A stretch of 64,000 nt of DNA from Streptomyces sp. NRRL F-525 (lineage in GTDB: Bacteria > Actinomycetota > Actinomycetes > Streptomycetales > Streptomycetaceae): the NCBI RefSeq assembly GCF_000716605.1, contig NZ_JNXE01000013.1:62001-126000 (forward strand), given 5' to 3'. How positions within the stretch are numbered: the first letter of the stretch is position 1; each line of letters opens with the position of its first letter. Below the pieces are notes generated by a model that ran no database searches, was not told where the DNA came from, and saw only the letters and a list, made by a program, of their open reading frames with translations. Of this stretch, positions 55,550-63,587 are shown in pieces. The translations under genes and the position numbers were made by a program.

Positions 55550-56620
55550 ATGACCGCCACGAACCCGGCCCCCGACAGCGACCTCCCCGGCCGGATCATG
55601 GCCCGCGAGATGGCCGAGCAGCCCGCCGTCCTGCGCCGCATCCTGGACGAGGGCGCTCCGCGCATCCGCCAGGTCGCCCAGGAGGTGGCCGTACGCAAGC
55701 CCCGCTTCGTGCTGCTCACCGCCCGCGGCACCTCCGACAACGCGGCCCTCTACGCCAAGTACCTCCTGGAGATCCGCCTCGGCCTGCCCTGCGGCCTCAC
55801 CTCGATGTCCACGACCACGGCCTACGGCGCCCGCCCCGACCTGACCGACGTCCTCGTCGTCACCGTCAGCCAGTCCGGCGGCTCCCCGGACCTGGTCGCC
55901 TCGACCCGGGCCGCCCGCGAGGCCGGCGCGATTACGGTCGCCGTGACCAACAACCCGGACTCACCGCTGGCCGCCGTGTCCGAGTACCACGTCGACATCA
56001 TGGCGGGCCCGGAGAAGGCGCTCCCCGCGACCAAGACGTACACGGCCTCCCTCCTCGCGCTCTACCTCTTCGTCGAGGGCCTGCGCGGCGGCGACGGCGC
56101 GGCCGCCAAGGCGCTGCCCGACCTCGCCGAGCAGCTGCTCGCCCGCCAGGACGAGGTCCGCGCGCTGGCCTCCCGCTACCGCTTCGCCGAACGCATGGTG
56201 ATCACCTCGCGCGGCTACGGCTATCCCACCGCCAAGGAAGCCGCCCTCAAGCTGATGGAGACCAGCTACATCCCCGCCCTCGCCTACTCCGGCGCCGACC
56301 TCCTGCACGGCCCCCTCGCCATGGTCGACAACGTCTCCCCGGTCATCGCGGTCGTGACGGCCGGCAAGGGCGGCGCCGCCCTCCAGCCCGTCCTCGACCG
56401 GCTGCGCGGCCGGGGCGCCGACCTCGTCGTCATCGGCCCGGCGGGCCAGGTCGAGCAGGCCTCGGCCGGTTTCGTCCTGCCCGTCGAGGAAGTCCCCGAG
56501 GAACTCCAGCCGGTCCTGGAGATCCTCCCGCTCCAGCTCCTCGCCTACGAGGTCACCATCGCCCGCGGCCAGGACCCGGACGCGCCCCGCGCCCTGGCCA
56601 AGGTGACGGAGACCCGCTGA
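55550..56620 (+). CDS. SIS-domain sugar isomerase/deaminase (GlmS-like, no glutaminase domain)
   Basis: The protein of about 356 residues has two SIS domains, with TARGTSDNAALYAKYLLEI and VTVSQSGGSPDLV in the first and SRGYGYPTAKEAALKLMETS in the second. It lacks a glutaminase domain, so it is an AgaS/GlmD/FrlB-like sugar-phosphate isomerase or deaminase. ATG 55550 has GGAGGA six bases upstream; ATG 55505 is an alternative. It shares its upstream region and dre site with nagB, tying it to aminosugar metabolism. Its 3' end is duplicated in tandem. Confidence 0.83.
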   Translation: MTATNPAPDSDLPGRIMAREMAEQPAVLRRILDEGAPRIRQVAQEVAVRKPRFVLLTARGTSDNAALYAKYLLEIRLGLPCGLTSMSTTTAYGARPDLTDVLVVTVSQSGGSPDLVASTRAAREAGAITVAVTNNPDSPLAAVSEYHVDIMAGPEKALPATKTYTASLLALYLFVEGLRGGDGAAAKALPDLAEQLLARQDEVRALASRYRFAERMVITSRGYGYPTAKEAALKLMETSYIPALAYSGADLLHGPLAMVDNVSPVIAVVTAGKGGAALQPVLDRLRGRGADLVVIGPAGQVEQASAGFVLPVEEVPEELQPVLEILPLQLLAYEVTIARGQDPDAPRALAKVTETR

Positions 56621-56707
56621 ACAGGCTGAACAAGGTGACGGAGACCCGCTGGGCAAGCCGAACAAGGTGACGCAGACCCGCTGATCGAGATGACGGAGAC
56701 CCGCTGA
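56600..56707 (+). repeat. Four tandem copies of the SIS gene 3' end
   Basis: AAGGTGACGGAGACCCGCTG recurs with near identity at 56600, 56632, 56664 and (partial) about 56688. The first copy ends in the true stop. The second has TGG instead of TGA and the third a G-to-C change. Confidence 0.88.
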
Positions 56708-56725
56708 CCGCACGCCCCCGGACCG

Positions 56726-57490
56726 CTAGGTGAGCGAACCTCCCGTCACATCCACCCAGCTCCCGGTGATCCACCGCCCGCCGTCCGACGCGAGGAACGC
56801 CACCACGTCCGCCACGTCGGCGGTCTCTCCCACCCGCCCCAGCGCGGAGAAGGCCGCCACCCGCGCCCAGCCGTCCTCGCTCCCGTGCAGCAGCTCGGCG
56901 GTGTTGTCCGTGTCTATGACGCCCGGCGCCACCGAGTTCACCGTGATGCCCCGGGGGCCGAGAATCTTGGACAGGTCCCGGGAGAAGACGTCCAGGGCGC
57001 CCTTCGTCATGGCGTACGCGATGTTGTGCGGCATCGCCGCGGTGCGGGCGAGCCCCGACGAGATGTTGATGATCCTGCCCCCGTCCCGCAGCCGGCCCAG
57101 CCCGTGCCTGACGAGGAAGAACGGCGCCCGTACATTCACCGCGAAGACACGGGCGTACTCCTCCTGCCCTATCTCCTCGATCGGCGAGGAGGATCCGATC
57201 CCCGCGTTGTTCACCAGGATGTCCAGCCCGTCCGCGTGCCGGTCGAACTCCGCCCAGAGCCCTTCGACGTCCCCGGGCCCGCCCAGCTCCGCGCCGAGCG
57301 CGAACGCCGAGCCGCCCGCTTCCTCGATCGCGGCGACCACCTCCTTCGCCGCCGCCTCGCTCCTGCCGTAGTGCACCGCGACCCGCGCCCCGTCCCGCCC
57401 CAGCCGCTCGGCGATGCCCCGCCCGATGCCCCTGCCCGCACCCGTGACCAGTGCCGTCCTGCCCGCGAGCACACCTGTCCCGACGCCCAT
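56726..57490 (-). CDS. Short-chain dehydrogenase/reductase
   Basis: The 254-residue protein is a classical SDR: TGAGRGIGRGIAERL near residue 16, NNAGIGSSS near residue 92 and the YAMTK catalytic pair near residue 157 after INISSGLA. It uses NAD(P)H; the substrate is unknown. ATG 57490 has GGAGG upstream. It is divergent from a TetR gene with two matching palindromes between them, so it is probably that regulator's target. Confidence 0.88.
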   Translation of the reverse strand: MGVGTGVLAGRTALVTGAGRGIGRGIAERLGRDGARVAVHYGRSEAAAKEVVAAIEEAGGSAFALGAELGGPGDVEGLWAEFDRHADGLDILVNNAGIGSSSPIEEIGQEEYARVFAVNVRAPFFLVRHGLGRLRDGGRIINISSGLARTAAMPHNIAYAMTKGALDVFSRDLSKILGPRGITVNSVAPGVIDTDNTAELLHGSEDGWARVAAFSALGRVGETADVADVVAFLASDGGRWITGSWVDVTGGSLT

Positions 57491-57513
57491 GTCCACACCC
57501 CTCCGCATTTCCC

Positions 57514-57525
57514 TAGCGATCGCTA
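57514..57525. promoter_or_regulatory. Palindromic operator 1 of the SDR/TetR pair
   Basis: TAGCGATCGCTA is a perfect 12-bp palindrome between the divergent SDR and TetR genes. A near-identical copy lies 48 bases downstream. Confidence 0.7.
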
Positions 57526-57561
57526 CAGAAAAGACCGTACAACAGCCCGCCGACATTTCTC

Positions 57562-57573
57562 TAGCGCTCGCTA
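57562..57573. promoter_or_regulatory. Palindromic operator 2 of the SDR/TetR pair
   Basis: TAGCGCTCGCTA differs from operator 1 at one central base. It overlaps a likely -10 region (TATACA) of the TetR gene. Confidence 0.65.
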
Positions 57574-57586
57574 TACAATTCACTCC

Positions 57587-58216
57587 ATGGTGCGCAGCGA
57601 GGAGACGAAACCGCAGGTCAAGCCCGCCAGGACCCGAGGCCGGCCGCGTTCCTTCGACCGTACGACCGCGCTGGAGCAGGCCGTCCTCGCCTTCTGGGAG
57701 CACGGCTACGAAGCCACCTCCGTCTCCGATCTCACCCGCGTCATGGGCATCGGCGCCCCCAGCCTCTACGCGGCCTTCGGCGACAAGCGGGCCCTGTTCG
57801 CCGAGGTCGTGACGGAGTACGGCACGCGCTACGGCTCCTTCACCGACCGCGCGCTCGCCGAGGAACCCACCGCCGGGGCCGCCGTGGCGCGGATGCTGCG
57901 CGAGGCGGCCTCCGAGTACACCGCCCCCGGCCGGCCGCACGGCTGTCTCGTCATCCACGCGGCCACGAACTGCACGACACCCGAGGTGGAGGACTCGCTC
58001 CGGGAGCGGCGCAACGCCAACCTCGTCGCCCTGGAGCGGCGTATCGAAGCGGACATCGCCGCGGGGGAGCTGCCGCCTGGCCTCGACGCCGGCGCGCTCG
58101 CCCGGCACACGGGGGCGGTCATCCAGGGCATGTCCCAGCAGGCGCGGGACGGGGCGAGCCGCGAGGAGTTGGCGGCGGTCGCCGAAATTGCCATGAACAT
58201 CTGGCCCCGCACATGA
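57587..58216 (+). CDS. TetR-family transcriptional regulator
   Basis: The 209-residue protein has a TetR DNA-binding domain at residues 18-70 (FDRTTALEQAVLAFWEHGYE, then MGIGAPSLYAAFGDKRALF) and a C-terminal domain with HGCLVIHAATNCTT typical of the AcrR/YcdC-like branch. Its start at 57587 lies 13 bases after one operator palindrome, so autorepression and control of the divergent SDR are likely. Confidence 0.87.
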   Translation: MVRSEETKPQVKPARTRGRPRSFDRTTALEQAVLAFWEHGYEATSVSDLTRVMGIGAPSLYAAFGDKRALFAEVVTEYGTRYGSFTDRALAEEPTAGAAVARMLREAASEYTAPGRPHGCLVIHAATNCTTPEVEDSLRERRNANLVALERRIEADIAAGELPPGLDAGALARHTGAVIQGMSQQARDGASREELAAVAEIAMNIWPRT

Positions 58217-58330
58217 CTCAACACGGTTAGGCTTCGCCGTGGATGCTGGGACGTCCTACGAGTGGCGGACCGAGCGGATCGCAGCGGAAAAGCGCCACCA
58301 TCAAACATCCTTCAACGCATGGACACGGAT

Positions 58331-58346
58331 AGTGGTCTAGTCCACA
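58331..58346. promoter_or_regulatory. dre (DasR box) upstream of the histidine kinase gene
   Basis: AGTGGTCTAGTCCACA differs from the dre consensus by a single central base. It is the best dre match in the window yet lies outside the aminosugar genes. Confidence 0.7.
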
Positions 58347-58540
58347 ATGTGTTAAGGCGTAAGCCTCCGTCCTCCCCGCACAGGAGGACGGACCGAGGAA
58401 CCGAGGCTCTCTGCCCTGACTGCCCCGGCTCCTCATCCATCGGCCGATCGGGACCGCACACCCCGTGGCCGTTGCTGCTCCGGGCTGCGGTGCCGAGAGG
58501 GCTGAGGGTCCCTCTCAGGCGCCGCGGCCCGCGGGTGTTT

Positions 58541-58570
58541 TTAGGACAGGTACAGACCGGCGGGTACGCT
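58541..58570 (+). promoter_or_regulatory. Probable promoter of the histidine kinase gene (leaderless)
   Basis: TTAGGA at 58541 and TACGCT at 58565 are spaced by 18 bases. The -10 hexamer ends seven bases before GTG 58578 and there is no Shine-Dalgarno. Confidence 0.4.
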
Positions 58571-58577
58571 CGCAGAC

Positions 58578-60053
58578 GTGCCCTCCATGAACGAACTCGT
58601 ACGCCAGCACACAGCACTCGACGACTCCGATCTCGAGTGGCTGCACCTGCTGGTCTCGGAGTGGCAGCTGCTCTCCGACCTCTCCTTCGCCGACCTGGTC
58701 CTGTGGGTCCCCACGCGCGACGGCACCCGCTATGTCTCCGTCGCCCAGATGCGGCCGAACACGGGCCCCACCTCGTACCAGGACGACATGGTCGGCCACC
58801 TCGTCCCGCGCGGCCGCCGCCCCATGCTGGACGCGGCCCTGGACGAGGGCCGGATCGTCCGCGAGGGCGACCCCGAGTGGCGCGAAGAGGTCCCCGTACG
58901 GGTCGAGTCGATTCCGGTACGACGGGACGGGCGCGTCCTGGGTGTCATCGCGCGCAACACCAATCTCCTCACCGTGCGCACCCCGAGCCGCCTCGAACTC
59001 ACCTATCTGCAGAGCGCGTCGGACCTCGCGCAGATGATCGCGGCTGGCTCCTTCCCGTTCCCGAACCAGCAGGTCGACATGGACGCCTCGCCCCGTGTCG
59101 GCGACGGACTGATCCGCCTCGACGGCGACGGCATCGTGCAGTACGCCTCGCCCAACGCCCTGTCCGCGTACCACCGCATGGGCCTCGCCACCGACCTCGT
59201 CGGCCAGCCCCTGGGCACGACCACCGCCGAACTCGCCCCCACCCGGGGCCCGGTGGACGAGGCGCTCGCCAAGCTCGCCAGCGGATGGGCGCCGCGCGAG
59301 TTCGAGATCGAGGCGCGGGACGGGGTGATCCAGTTCCGGGCGATCCCCCTCAAACCCAAGGGCACCCGCATCGGTTCACTGGTGCTGCTCCGGGACGTCA
59401 CCGAACTGCGGCGCCGCGAGCGGGAGTTGATCACCAAGGACGCGACCATCCGGGAGATCCACCACCGGGTGAAGAACAACCTCCAGACGGTCGCCGCCCT
59501 GTTGCGCCTCCAGGCCCGCCGGATCGACTCCGAGCGCGGCCGGGAGGCCCTGGAGGAGGCCGTACGCCGGGTCGGCTCGATCGCGATCGTGCACGAGACG
59601 CTGTCCCAGAACCTGGACGAGCGCGTTGAGTTCGACGAGATCGCCGACCGGGTGCTCGCGATGGTCGCCGAGATCTCGCCGGGCAAGGTCACCGGCCGGC
59701 GCAGCGGACGCTTCGGAATACTGGACGCCGAGGTCGCGACCCCGCTCTCCATGGTCCTCACCGAGATCCTGCAGAACGCCCTCGAACACGGCTTCCGCGA
59801 GGGCGAGACGGGCACGGTCGAGGTCTCCGCGGTCCGCGGCGGCACCTCGAAGGACGCCCGCCTCCTGGTCACCGTGCAGGACGACGGCGTAGGCCTCCCC
59901 GAGGGATTCGACCCGCACCGCTCCGGCAACCTCGGCCTGCAGATCGTACGGACGCTGGTGGAGGGCGAGTTGGGCGGCACGTTCGACATGGTGCCGGGGC
60001 CGGAGCGGGGGACCCGGGTGATCCTGGACGTGCCGGTGGAGGCACACAAGTGA
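58578..60053 (+). CDS. PdtaS-like sensor histidine kinase (GAF, PAS, HisKA_2, HATPase)
   Basis: The 491-residue soluble kinase has an N-terminal GAF-like domain (LLSDLSFADLVLWV, MRPNTGPTSYQDD), a PAS domain around residues 175-280, a HisKA_2 dimerisation box with EIHHRVKNNLQTVAALLRLQ, and an ATPase domain with EILQNALEHGF and DDGVGLPEGF. It resembles mycobacterial PdtaS, whose partner PdtaR is an antiterminator regulator; no such partner is adjacent. GTG 58578 or ATG 58587 may be the start. A dre site lies about 230 bases upstream. Confidence 0.87.
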   Translation: MPSMNELVRQHTALDDSDLEWLHLLVSEWQLLSDLSFADLVLWVPTRDGTRYVSVAQMRPNTGPTSYQDDMVGHLVPRGRRPMLDAALDEGRIVREGDPEWREEVPVRVESIPVRRDGRVLGVIARNTNLLTVRTPSRLELTYLQSASDLAQMIAAGSFPFPNQQVDMDASPRVGDGLIRLDGDGIVQYASPNALSAYHRMGLATDLVGQPLGTTTAELAPTRGPVDEALAKLASGWAPREFEIEARDGVIQFRAIPLKPKGTRIGSLVLLRDVTELRRRERELITKDATIREIHHRVKNNLQTVAALLRLQARRIDSERGREALEEAVRRVGSIAIVHETLSQNLDERVEFDEIADRVLAMVAEISPGKVTGRRSGRFGILDAEVATPLSMVLTEILQNALEHGFREGETGTVEVSAVRGGTSKDARLLVTVQDDGVGLPEGFDPHRSGNLGLQIVRTLVEGELGGTFDMVPGPERGTRVILDVPVEAHK

Positions 60054-60161
60054 CGTATGTGCACACGACCTTCACATGCGCGGGCCTGAACTGCCGTGCG
60101 CACGCGGGTGTTTGAACGGTCTGGCGCGCCTACTTGAGCAGCCGCGCCTGAACAGCAAAGA

Positions 60162-60188
60162 GCCCCGGACCAATTGCTGGTCCGGGGC
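60162..60188 (+). terminator. Terminator of the histidine kinase gene
   Basis: A perfect 11-bp stem (GCCCCGGACCA/TGGTCCGGGGC) with a 5-base loop lies about 110 bases after the kinase stop, before convergent wblE. Confidence 0.75.
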
Positions 60189-60298
60189 CAGTCGCTCGTT
60201 GCTATGCGCATCGGGGGTACTGCGCGCTGCGGCTCGGGGGCGGGAGATGCGTACTCGCTGTACGCGCCGCCAAGCTCAGGCTGTTAGCAGGGTGGGCG

Positions 60299-60556
60299 TC
60301 AGGCGGAGGCCTGACGGGCACGGTTGCGAGCGGCGCGGCGCTTCATGGCGCGGCGCTCGTCCTCGCTGAGACCACCCCAGACGCCGGAGTCCTGGCCGGA
60401 CTCGAGCGCCCACTGCAGACACTGGTCCATAACAGGACAGCGACGGCAGACGGCCTTGGCTTCCTCGATCTGCAGCAGCGCAGGACCGGTGTTGCCGATG
60501 GGGAAGAAGAGCTCGGGGTCTTCCTCGCGGCAAACGGCGTTGTGACGCCAGTCCAT
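60299..60556 (-). CDS. wblE: WhiB-family iron-sulfur regulator WblE
   Basis: The 85-residue protein carries the four Fe-S ligands C9, C37, C40 and C46, then the GVWGG turn at about 58-62 and a basic C-terminus (RRAMKRRAARNRARQ) for DNA contact. It matches WblE, the WhiB1-like member of the family. The [4Fe-4S] cluster would respond to NO or oxygen, and the protein probably binds the principal sigma factor. ATG 60556 has AAGGAGAGG upstream. Confidence 0.93.
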   Translation of the reverse strand: MDWRHNAVCREEDPELFFPIGNTGPALLQIEEAKAVCRRCPVMDQCLQWALESGQDSGVWGGLSEDERRAMKRRAARNRARQASA

Positions 60557-60876
60557 GGCTGCTACCTCTCCTTGGTATTACGTGCGGGTTGCTTGTGAAT
60601 GTGAACGCTTTCACGAATCCCTCAACAAGTGAAGGGCCGAACGCCAGGTTCACTGGCGGAGGTCCTGTGGATTGAAGAGGGGTTCCGGTGATCCGTGGAG
60701 GCCGGTGTTGCGGGCCGTCTCGATCGCCACGTAGAGACTCGCAAACCTCAGCGGCGGATACAACCCCTTCCGGAAAGTTTTTTTTGATTCCTCGGTGTCG
60801 ACTAGGTCACAGCCGTACTTCCATGGGGTGGACCCTGGTCTAAACGTTCGAGTGAAAGGACTTCAGCCCTTTCTGC
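60557..60876. other. Intergenic region upstream of wblE
   Basis: These 320 bases hold no gene I can support. They probably carry the wblE promoter region and the 3' end of the kinase transcript from 60877. A run of eight T at 60778-60785 is unusual in this GC-rich context. A half dre (CTGGTCTA) near 60835 is too incomplete to call. Confidence 0.5.
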
Positions 60877-61845
60877 TCACACAATCACACGCAGTGCACG
60901 GCGTACGCCTGTGAACGTCACGCTCGTACGCAGTCCGAGGTGGTCGCCGTCCATCTGGAGGGGCAGGGGGACCTTCGAATGCAAGGTGAACTCACTCAGG
61001 TCGTGCAGAGCCGCAGCGTGCTTGCCATGAGGCCCGCGTTCGGGGGACGAAGTGAGCAACTGGGTGCCATACCGGGCAACCGCGGCGCTGGACAGGCGGC
61101 TGAGACCGAGTACGTCGAGGCCTTTATCGAACGACGCCTTAGGTGACGTGTACATCGGGCGATTGCCGAGATACGTCCAGGGCGAGGTGTTCGAGACTAT
61201 GGCCACCACCAGATCGGTCACCGGATCCTCACCGGGCTGCTCCAGCGTGATCGTCCCGTGCCGGCGGTGCTGCTCGCCGAGGAACTGCCGGACGACCTGA
61301 CGAACGTAGAGCGCATGCGTGGATTTCTTGCCCTGCTCCCGCTGCTGCTCGACCCGCCCGACCACTCCGGCGTCGAACCCGAGTCCGGCGTTGAAGGTGA
61401 ACCAGCGCGAGGGCACGGCCTCGTCCTCGGTGCCGGGTGTGCCGGAGGTCAGCCCCAGGCCGACCGTGCGCTCGCGGCCCTCGCGCAGGGCGTCCAGGAT
61501 GGCGCCGGTCGCCTCCACGGCGTCGTTGGGCAGGCCCAGGGCGCGGGCGAAGACGTTGGTGGAGCCGCCGGGGACCACGGCGAGGCCGGGCAGGCGCTCC
61601 GGGTCGGGGCCGGTGTGCAGCAGGCCGTTGACCACCTCGTTGACCGTGCCGTCGCCGCCGAGGGCCACGACCAGATCGACGTTCCCGCTCTCCGCGGCCT
61701 GCCGGCTGAGGTCCCGCGCGTGCCCTCTGTACTCGGTGGTGACCGCTTCCAGCTTCATCTCGCTCGCGAGCGCGTGGAGCAGGACGTCGCGCGTACGTGC
61801 GCTTGTGGTGGTTGCCGCCGGATTGACCACGAGAAGTGCACGCAT
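60877..61845 (-). CDS. Diacylglycerol/lipid kinase family protein
   Basis: The 322-residue protein has the DAGK catalytic domain: LVVNPAATTTSARTR at the N-terminus, the ATP-binding ALGGDGTVNEVVNGLL near residue 62 and VVPGGSTNVFARALG near residue 92. A C-terminal YegS-like beta domain follows (LPLQMDGDHLG). It phosphorylates a lipid such as diacylglycerol at the membrane. ATG 61845 has no Shine-Dalgarno; TACGCT seven bases upstream suggests leaderless expression. Confidence 0.9.
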   Translation of the reverse strand: MRALLVVNPAATTTSARTRDVLLHALASEMKLEAVTTEYRGHARDLSRQAAESGNVDLVVALGGDGTVNEVVNGLLHTGPDPERLPGLAVVPGGSTNVFARALGLPNDAVEATGAILDALREGRERTVGLGLTSGTPGTEDEAVPSRWFTFNAGLGFDAGVVGRVEQQREQGKKSTHALYVRQVVRQFLGEQHRRHGTITLEQPGEDPVTDLVVAIVSNTSPWTYLGNRPMYTSPKASFDKGLDVLGLSRLSSAAVARYGTQLLTSSPERGPHGKHAAALHDLSEFTLHSKVPLPLQMDGDHLGLRTSVTFTGVRRALRVIV

Positions 61846-61852
61846 GAGTTGC

Positions 61853-61858
61853 AGCGTA
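61853..61858 (-). promoter_or_regulatory. -10 element of a probable leaderless promoter (lipid kinase)
   Basis: TACGCT on the minus strand ends seven bases before the kinase ATG, with no ribosome binding site. Confidence 0.45.
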
Positions 61859-61949
61859 CCTACTGGGGGGTACTCGGCCCATACCGAGGTAGGCGTTGGG
61901 TAAGAGGAGACGGCGTGAGCCTGAACACCTGGGGCCGGATCCCGAGGGC

Positions 61950-61955
61950 TACCCT
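61950..61955 (+). promoter_or_regulatory. -10 element of a probable leaderless promoter (small membrane protein)
   Basis: TACCCT lies exactly six bases before GTG 61962, which has no Shine-Dalgarno. Confidence 0.5.
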
Positions 61956-61961
61956 TCTGGG

Positions 61962-62420
61962 GTGAGTGCTGAGCAGACCCCCGCCCCGGAGACCGACGGC
62001 CCCGACGGACCCCGTCCGCGCCGGCTGACCTACGCGGCGGTCCTCGTCGCGCTGGAGGGTCTCGCGCTCGCCGTCGCCGGGGTGTGGATCCTCGTCCTGG
62101 GGATCACCGGCGAACCGGACGACCGCCGGCAGGCCGTGACCGGCGGGGTGACCCTGGTGGTGCTCGCGCTGCTGCCGCTGCTGGCCGCGCGCGGACTGAT
62201 CGGGCGGCGCGGCTGGAGCCGGGGCCCGGCCGTCATCACCCAGGTCATGGCGCTGCCCGTGGCCTACAACCTGCTCCGGGCCGACAGTGTGGCCATCCCG
62301 GCCGGCATCGCGCTCGCGGTGGTCGCCATCGCCGCGCTGGTGCTGCTGGTGAACCCGGCGACGACACAGGCCCTCGGAATCCGAGGGCCCGGTCGTGGAG
62401 CCGAAGAGCCGAAGGGCTGA
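61962..62420 (+). CDS. Small integral membrane protein
   Basis: The 152-residue protein has a Pro-rich cytoplasmic N-terminus of about 20 residues and four predicted membrane helices (LTYAAVLVALEGLALAVAGV; GGVTLVVLALLPLLAARGL; ITQVMALPVAYNLL; IPAGIALAVVAIAALVLL). Its family is not known to me beyond actinobacterial hypothetical proteins. GTG 61962 was chosen for the -10 hexamer placed for leaderless translation. It is divergent from the lipid kinase and convergent with sigH. Confidence 0.8.
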   Translation: MSAEQTPAPETDGPDGPRPRRLTYAAVLVALEGLALAVAGVWILVLGITGEPDDRRQAVTGGVTLVVLALLPLLAARGLIGRRGWSRGPAVITQVMALPVAYNLLRADSVAIPAGIALAVVAIAALVLLVNPATTQALGIRGPGRGAEEPKG

Positions 62421-62453
62421 TCCCGGCGGGGGATCGCTCCTCGGCTTCCGGTC

Positions 62454-63587
62454 TCACTCCTCGACGAGGAGCTTCTCCCGCAGCTGGGCCAGTGTCCGGG
62501 CGAGCAGCCGGGACACGTGCATCTGCGAGATGCCGACCTCCTGCGCGATCTGCGACTGCGTCATGTTGCCGAAGAACCGGAGCAGCAGGATGCGCTTCTC
62601 CCGGGGCGGCAGATCCTCCAGCAGCGGCTTGAGCGACTCGCGGTACTCGACGCCCTCCAGGGCCTCGTCGTACGCGCCGAGCGTGTCCGCGACCGCCGGT
62701 GACTCGTCGTCCGTGTCCGGGACGTCCAGGGACAGCGTGGAGTAGGCGTTGGCCGACTCCAGGCCCTCCAGGACCTCCTCCTCCGAGATGCCCAGCTTCT
62801 CGGCCAGCTCGTGCACCGTGGGGGAGCGGCCGTGCCGCTGCGAGAGCTCCGCCGTCGCCGTGGTCAGCGAAAGACGCAGCTCCTGGAGCCTGCGCGGGAC
62901 GCGCACCGCCCAGCCCTTGTCACGGAAGTGCCGCTTGATCTCGCCGACGACCGTCGGGGTCGCGTACGTCGAGAACTCGACGCCGCGCTCCGGGTCGAAG
63001 CGGTCCACCGACTTGATCAGGCCGATGGTGGCGACCTGGGTCAGGTCGTCCAGCGGCTCGCCGCGGTTTCGGAAGCGGCGCGCGAGATGCTCGACGAGCG
63101 GCAGGTGCATACGGACCAGCCGGTTGCGCAGCTCCGCGTACTCGACGCTGCCGTCCTTGAGCGTGCGCAGCTCGATGAAGAGTGCGCGCGCCCCGCTGCG
63201 GTCCTGGGGGTCGTGCCGTGTGACCTGCACGCTCTGCGTGCCCGCCACGTCGTCCCGCTCGTGCTCGCTCATCGCCTGGCCCGTCGCCCCTTCCCGAGCT
63301 TTCGCCTCCTCCCCCGCGCTCGACCCAGTCGGAGCGGGGGAACCCCCGGCAACGGGGGAGACCCCACCAATACGCACGCCACCGTCCTGCTCACGTTGAC
63401 CGTCGTCCATCACACCGGCCTCCGAGGGTTCGTCCTCCGGGTGCGGCCGGGCCTGCTCGGGGATTCCGCCGCGCGGCACCAGGGCGCTGTCGTCCGCCGT
63501 GCGGCGGGATCCGCCTGAGCCGCCCTCGGCCGGCAGCTCCCGTGTGCCGCGCTCTTCGTCCCGCACCGGCCCGTCCCCGTTCCTCAC
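62454..63587 (-). CDS. sigH: SigB/SigF-family stress sigma factor SigH
   Basis: The 377-residue protein ends in a SigF-type sigma factor with regions 2, 3 and 4: LDDLTQVATIGLIKSVDRFD, RGVEFSTYATPTVVGEIKRH and SQIAQEVGISQMHVSRLLAR. The N-terminal 140 residues are acidic and Pro/Gly-rich. S. coelicolor SigH is known to be made in several sizes. In-frame ATGs at 63410 (MDDGQREQ) and 63272 (MSEHERDD) would give shorter forms. GTG 63587 overlaps the anti-sigma stop by four bases. It acts in osmotic stress and development. Confidence 0.9.
   Translation of the reverse strand: MRNGDGPVRDEERGTRELPAEGGSGGSRRTADDSALVPRGGIPEQARPHPEDEPSEAGVMDDGQREQDGGVRIGGVSPVAGGSPAPTGSSAGEEAKAREGATGQAMSEHERDDVAGTQSVQVTRHDPQDRSGARALFIELRTLKDGSVEYAELRNRLVRMHLPLVEHLARRFRNRGEPLDDLTQVATIGLIKSVDRFDPERGVEFSTYATPTVVGEIKRHFRDKGWAVRVPRRLQELRLSLTTATAELSQRHGRSPTVHELAEKLGISEEEVLEGLESANAYSTLSLDVPDTDDESPAVADTLGAYDEALEGVEYRESLKPLLEDLPPREKRILLLRFFGNMTQSQIAQEVGISQMHVSRLLARTLAQLREKLLVEE

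Larger units (their letters stand above)
58217..58577. other. Long intergenic region upstream of the histidine kinase
   Basis: These 361 bases contain no convincing gene. They hold a dre box at 58331-58346, a 10-bp hairpin at 58366-58392 (TCCGTCCTCC/GGAGGACGGA) that may end the TetR transcript, and the kinase promoter near 58541-58570. Confidence 0.6.

Noticed and set aside
60832..60847. Possible dre site between wblE and the lipid kinase
   Set aside because: CCTGGTCTA matches the left half but the right half (AACGTT) does not resemble the consensus.
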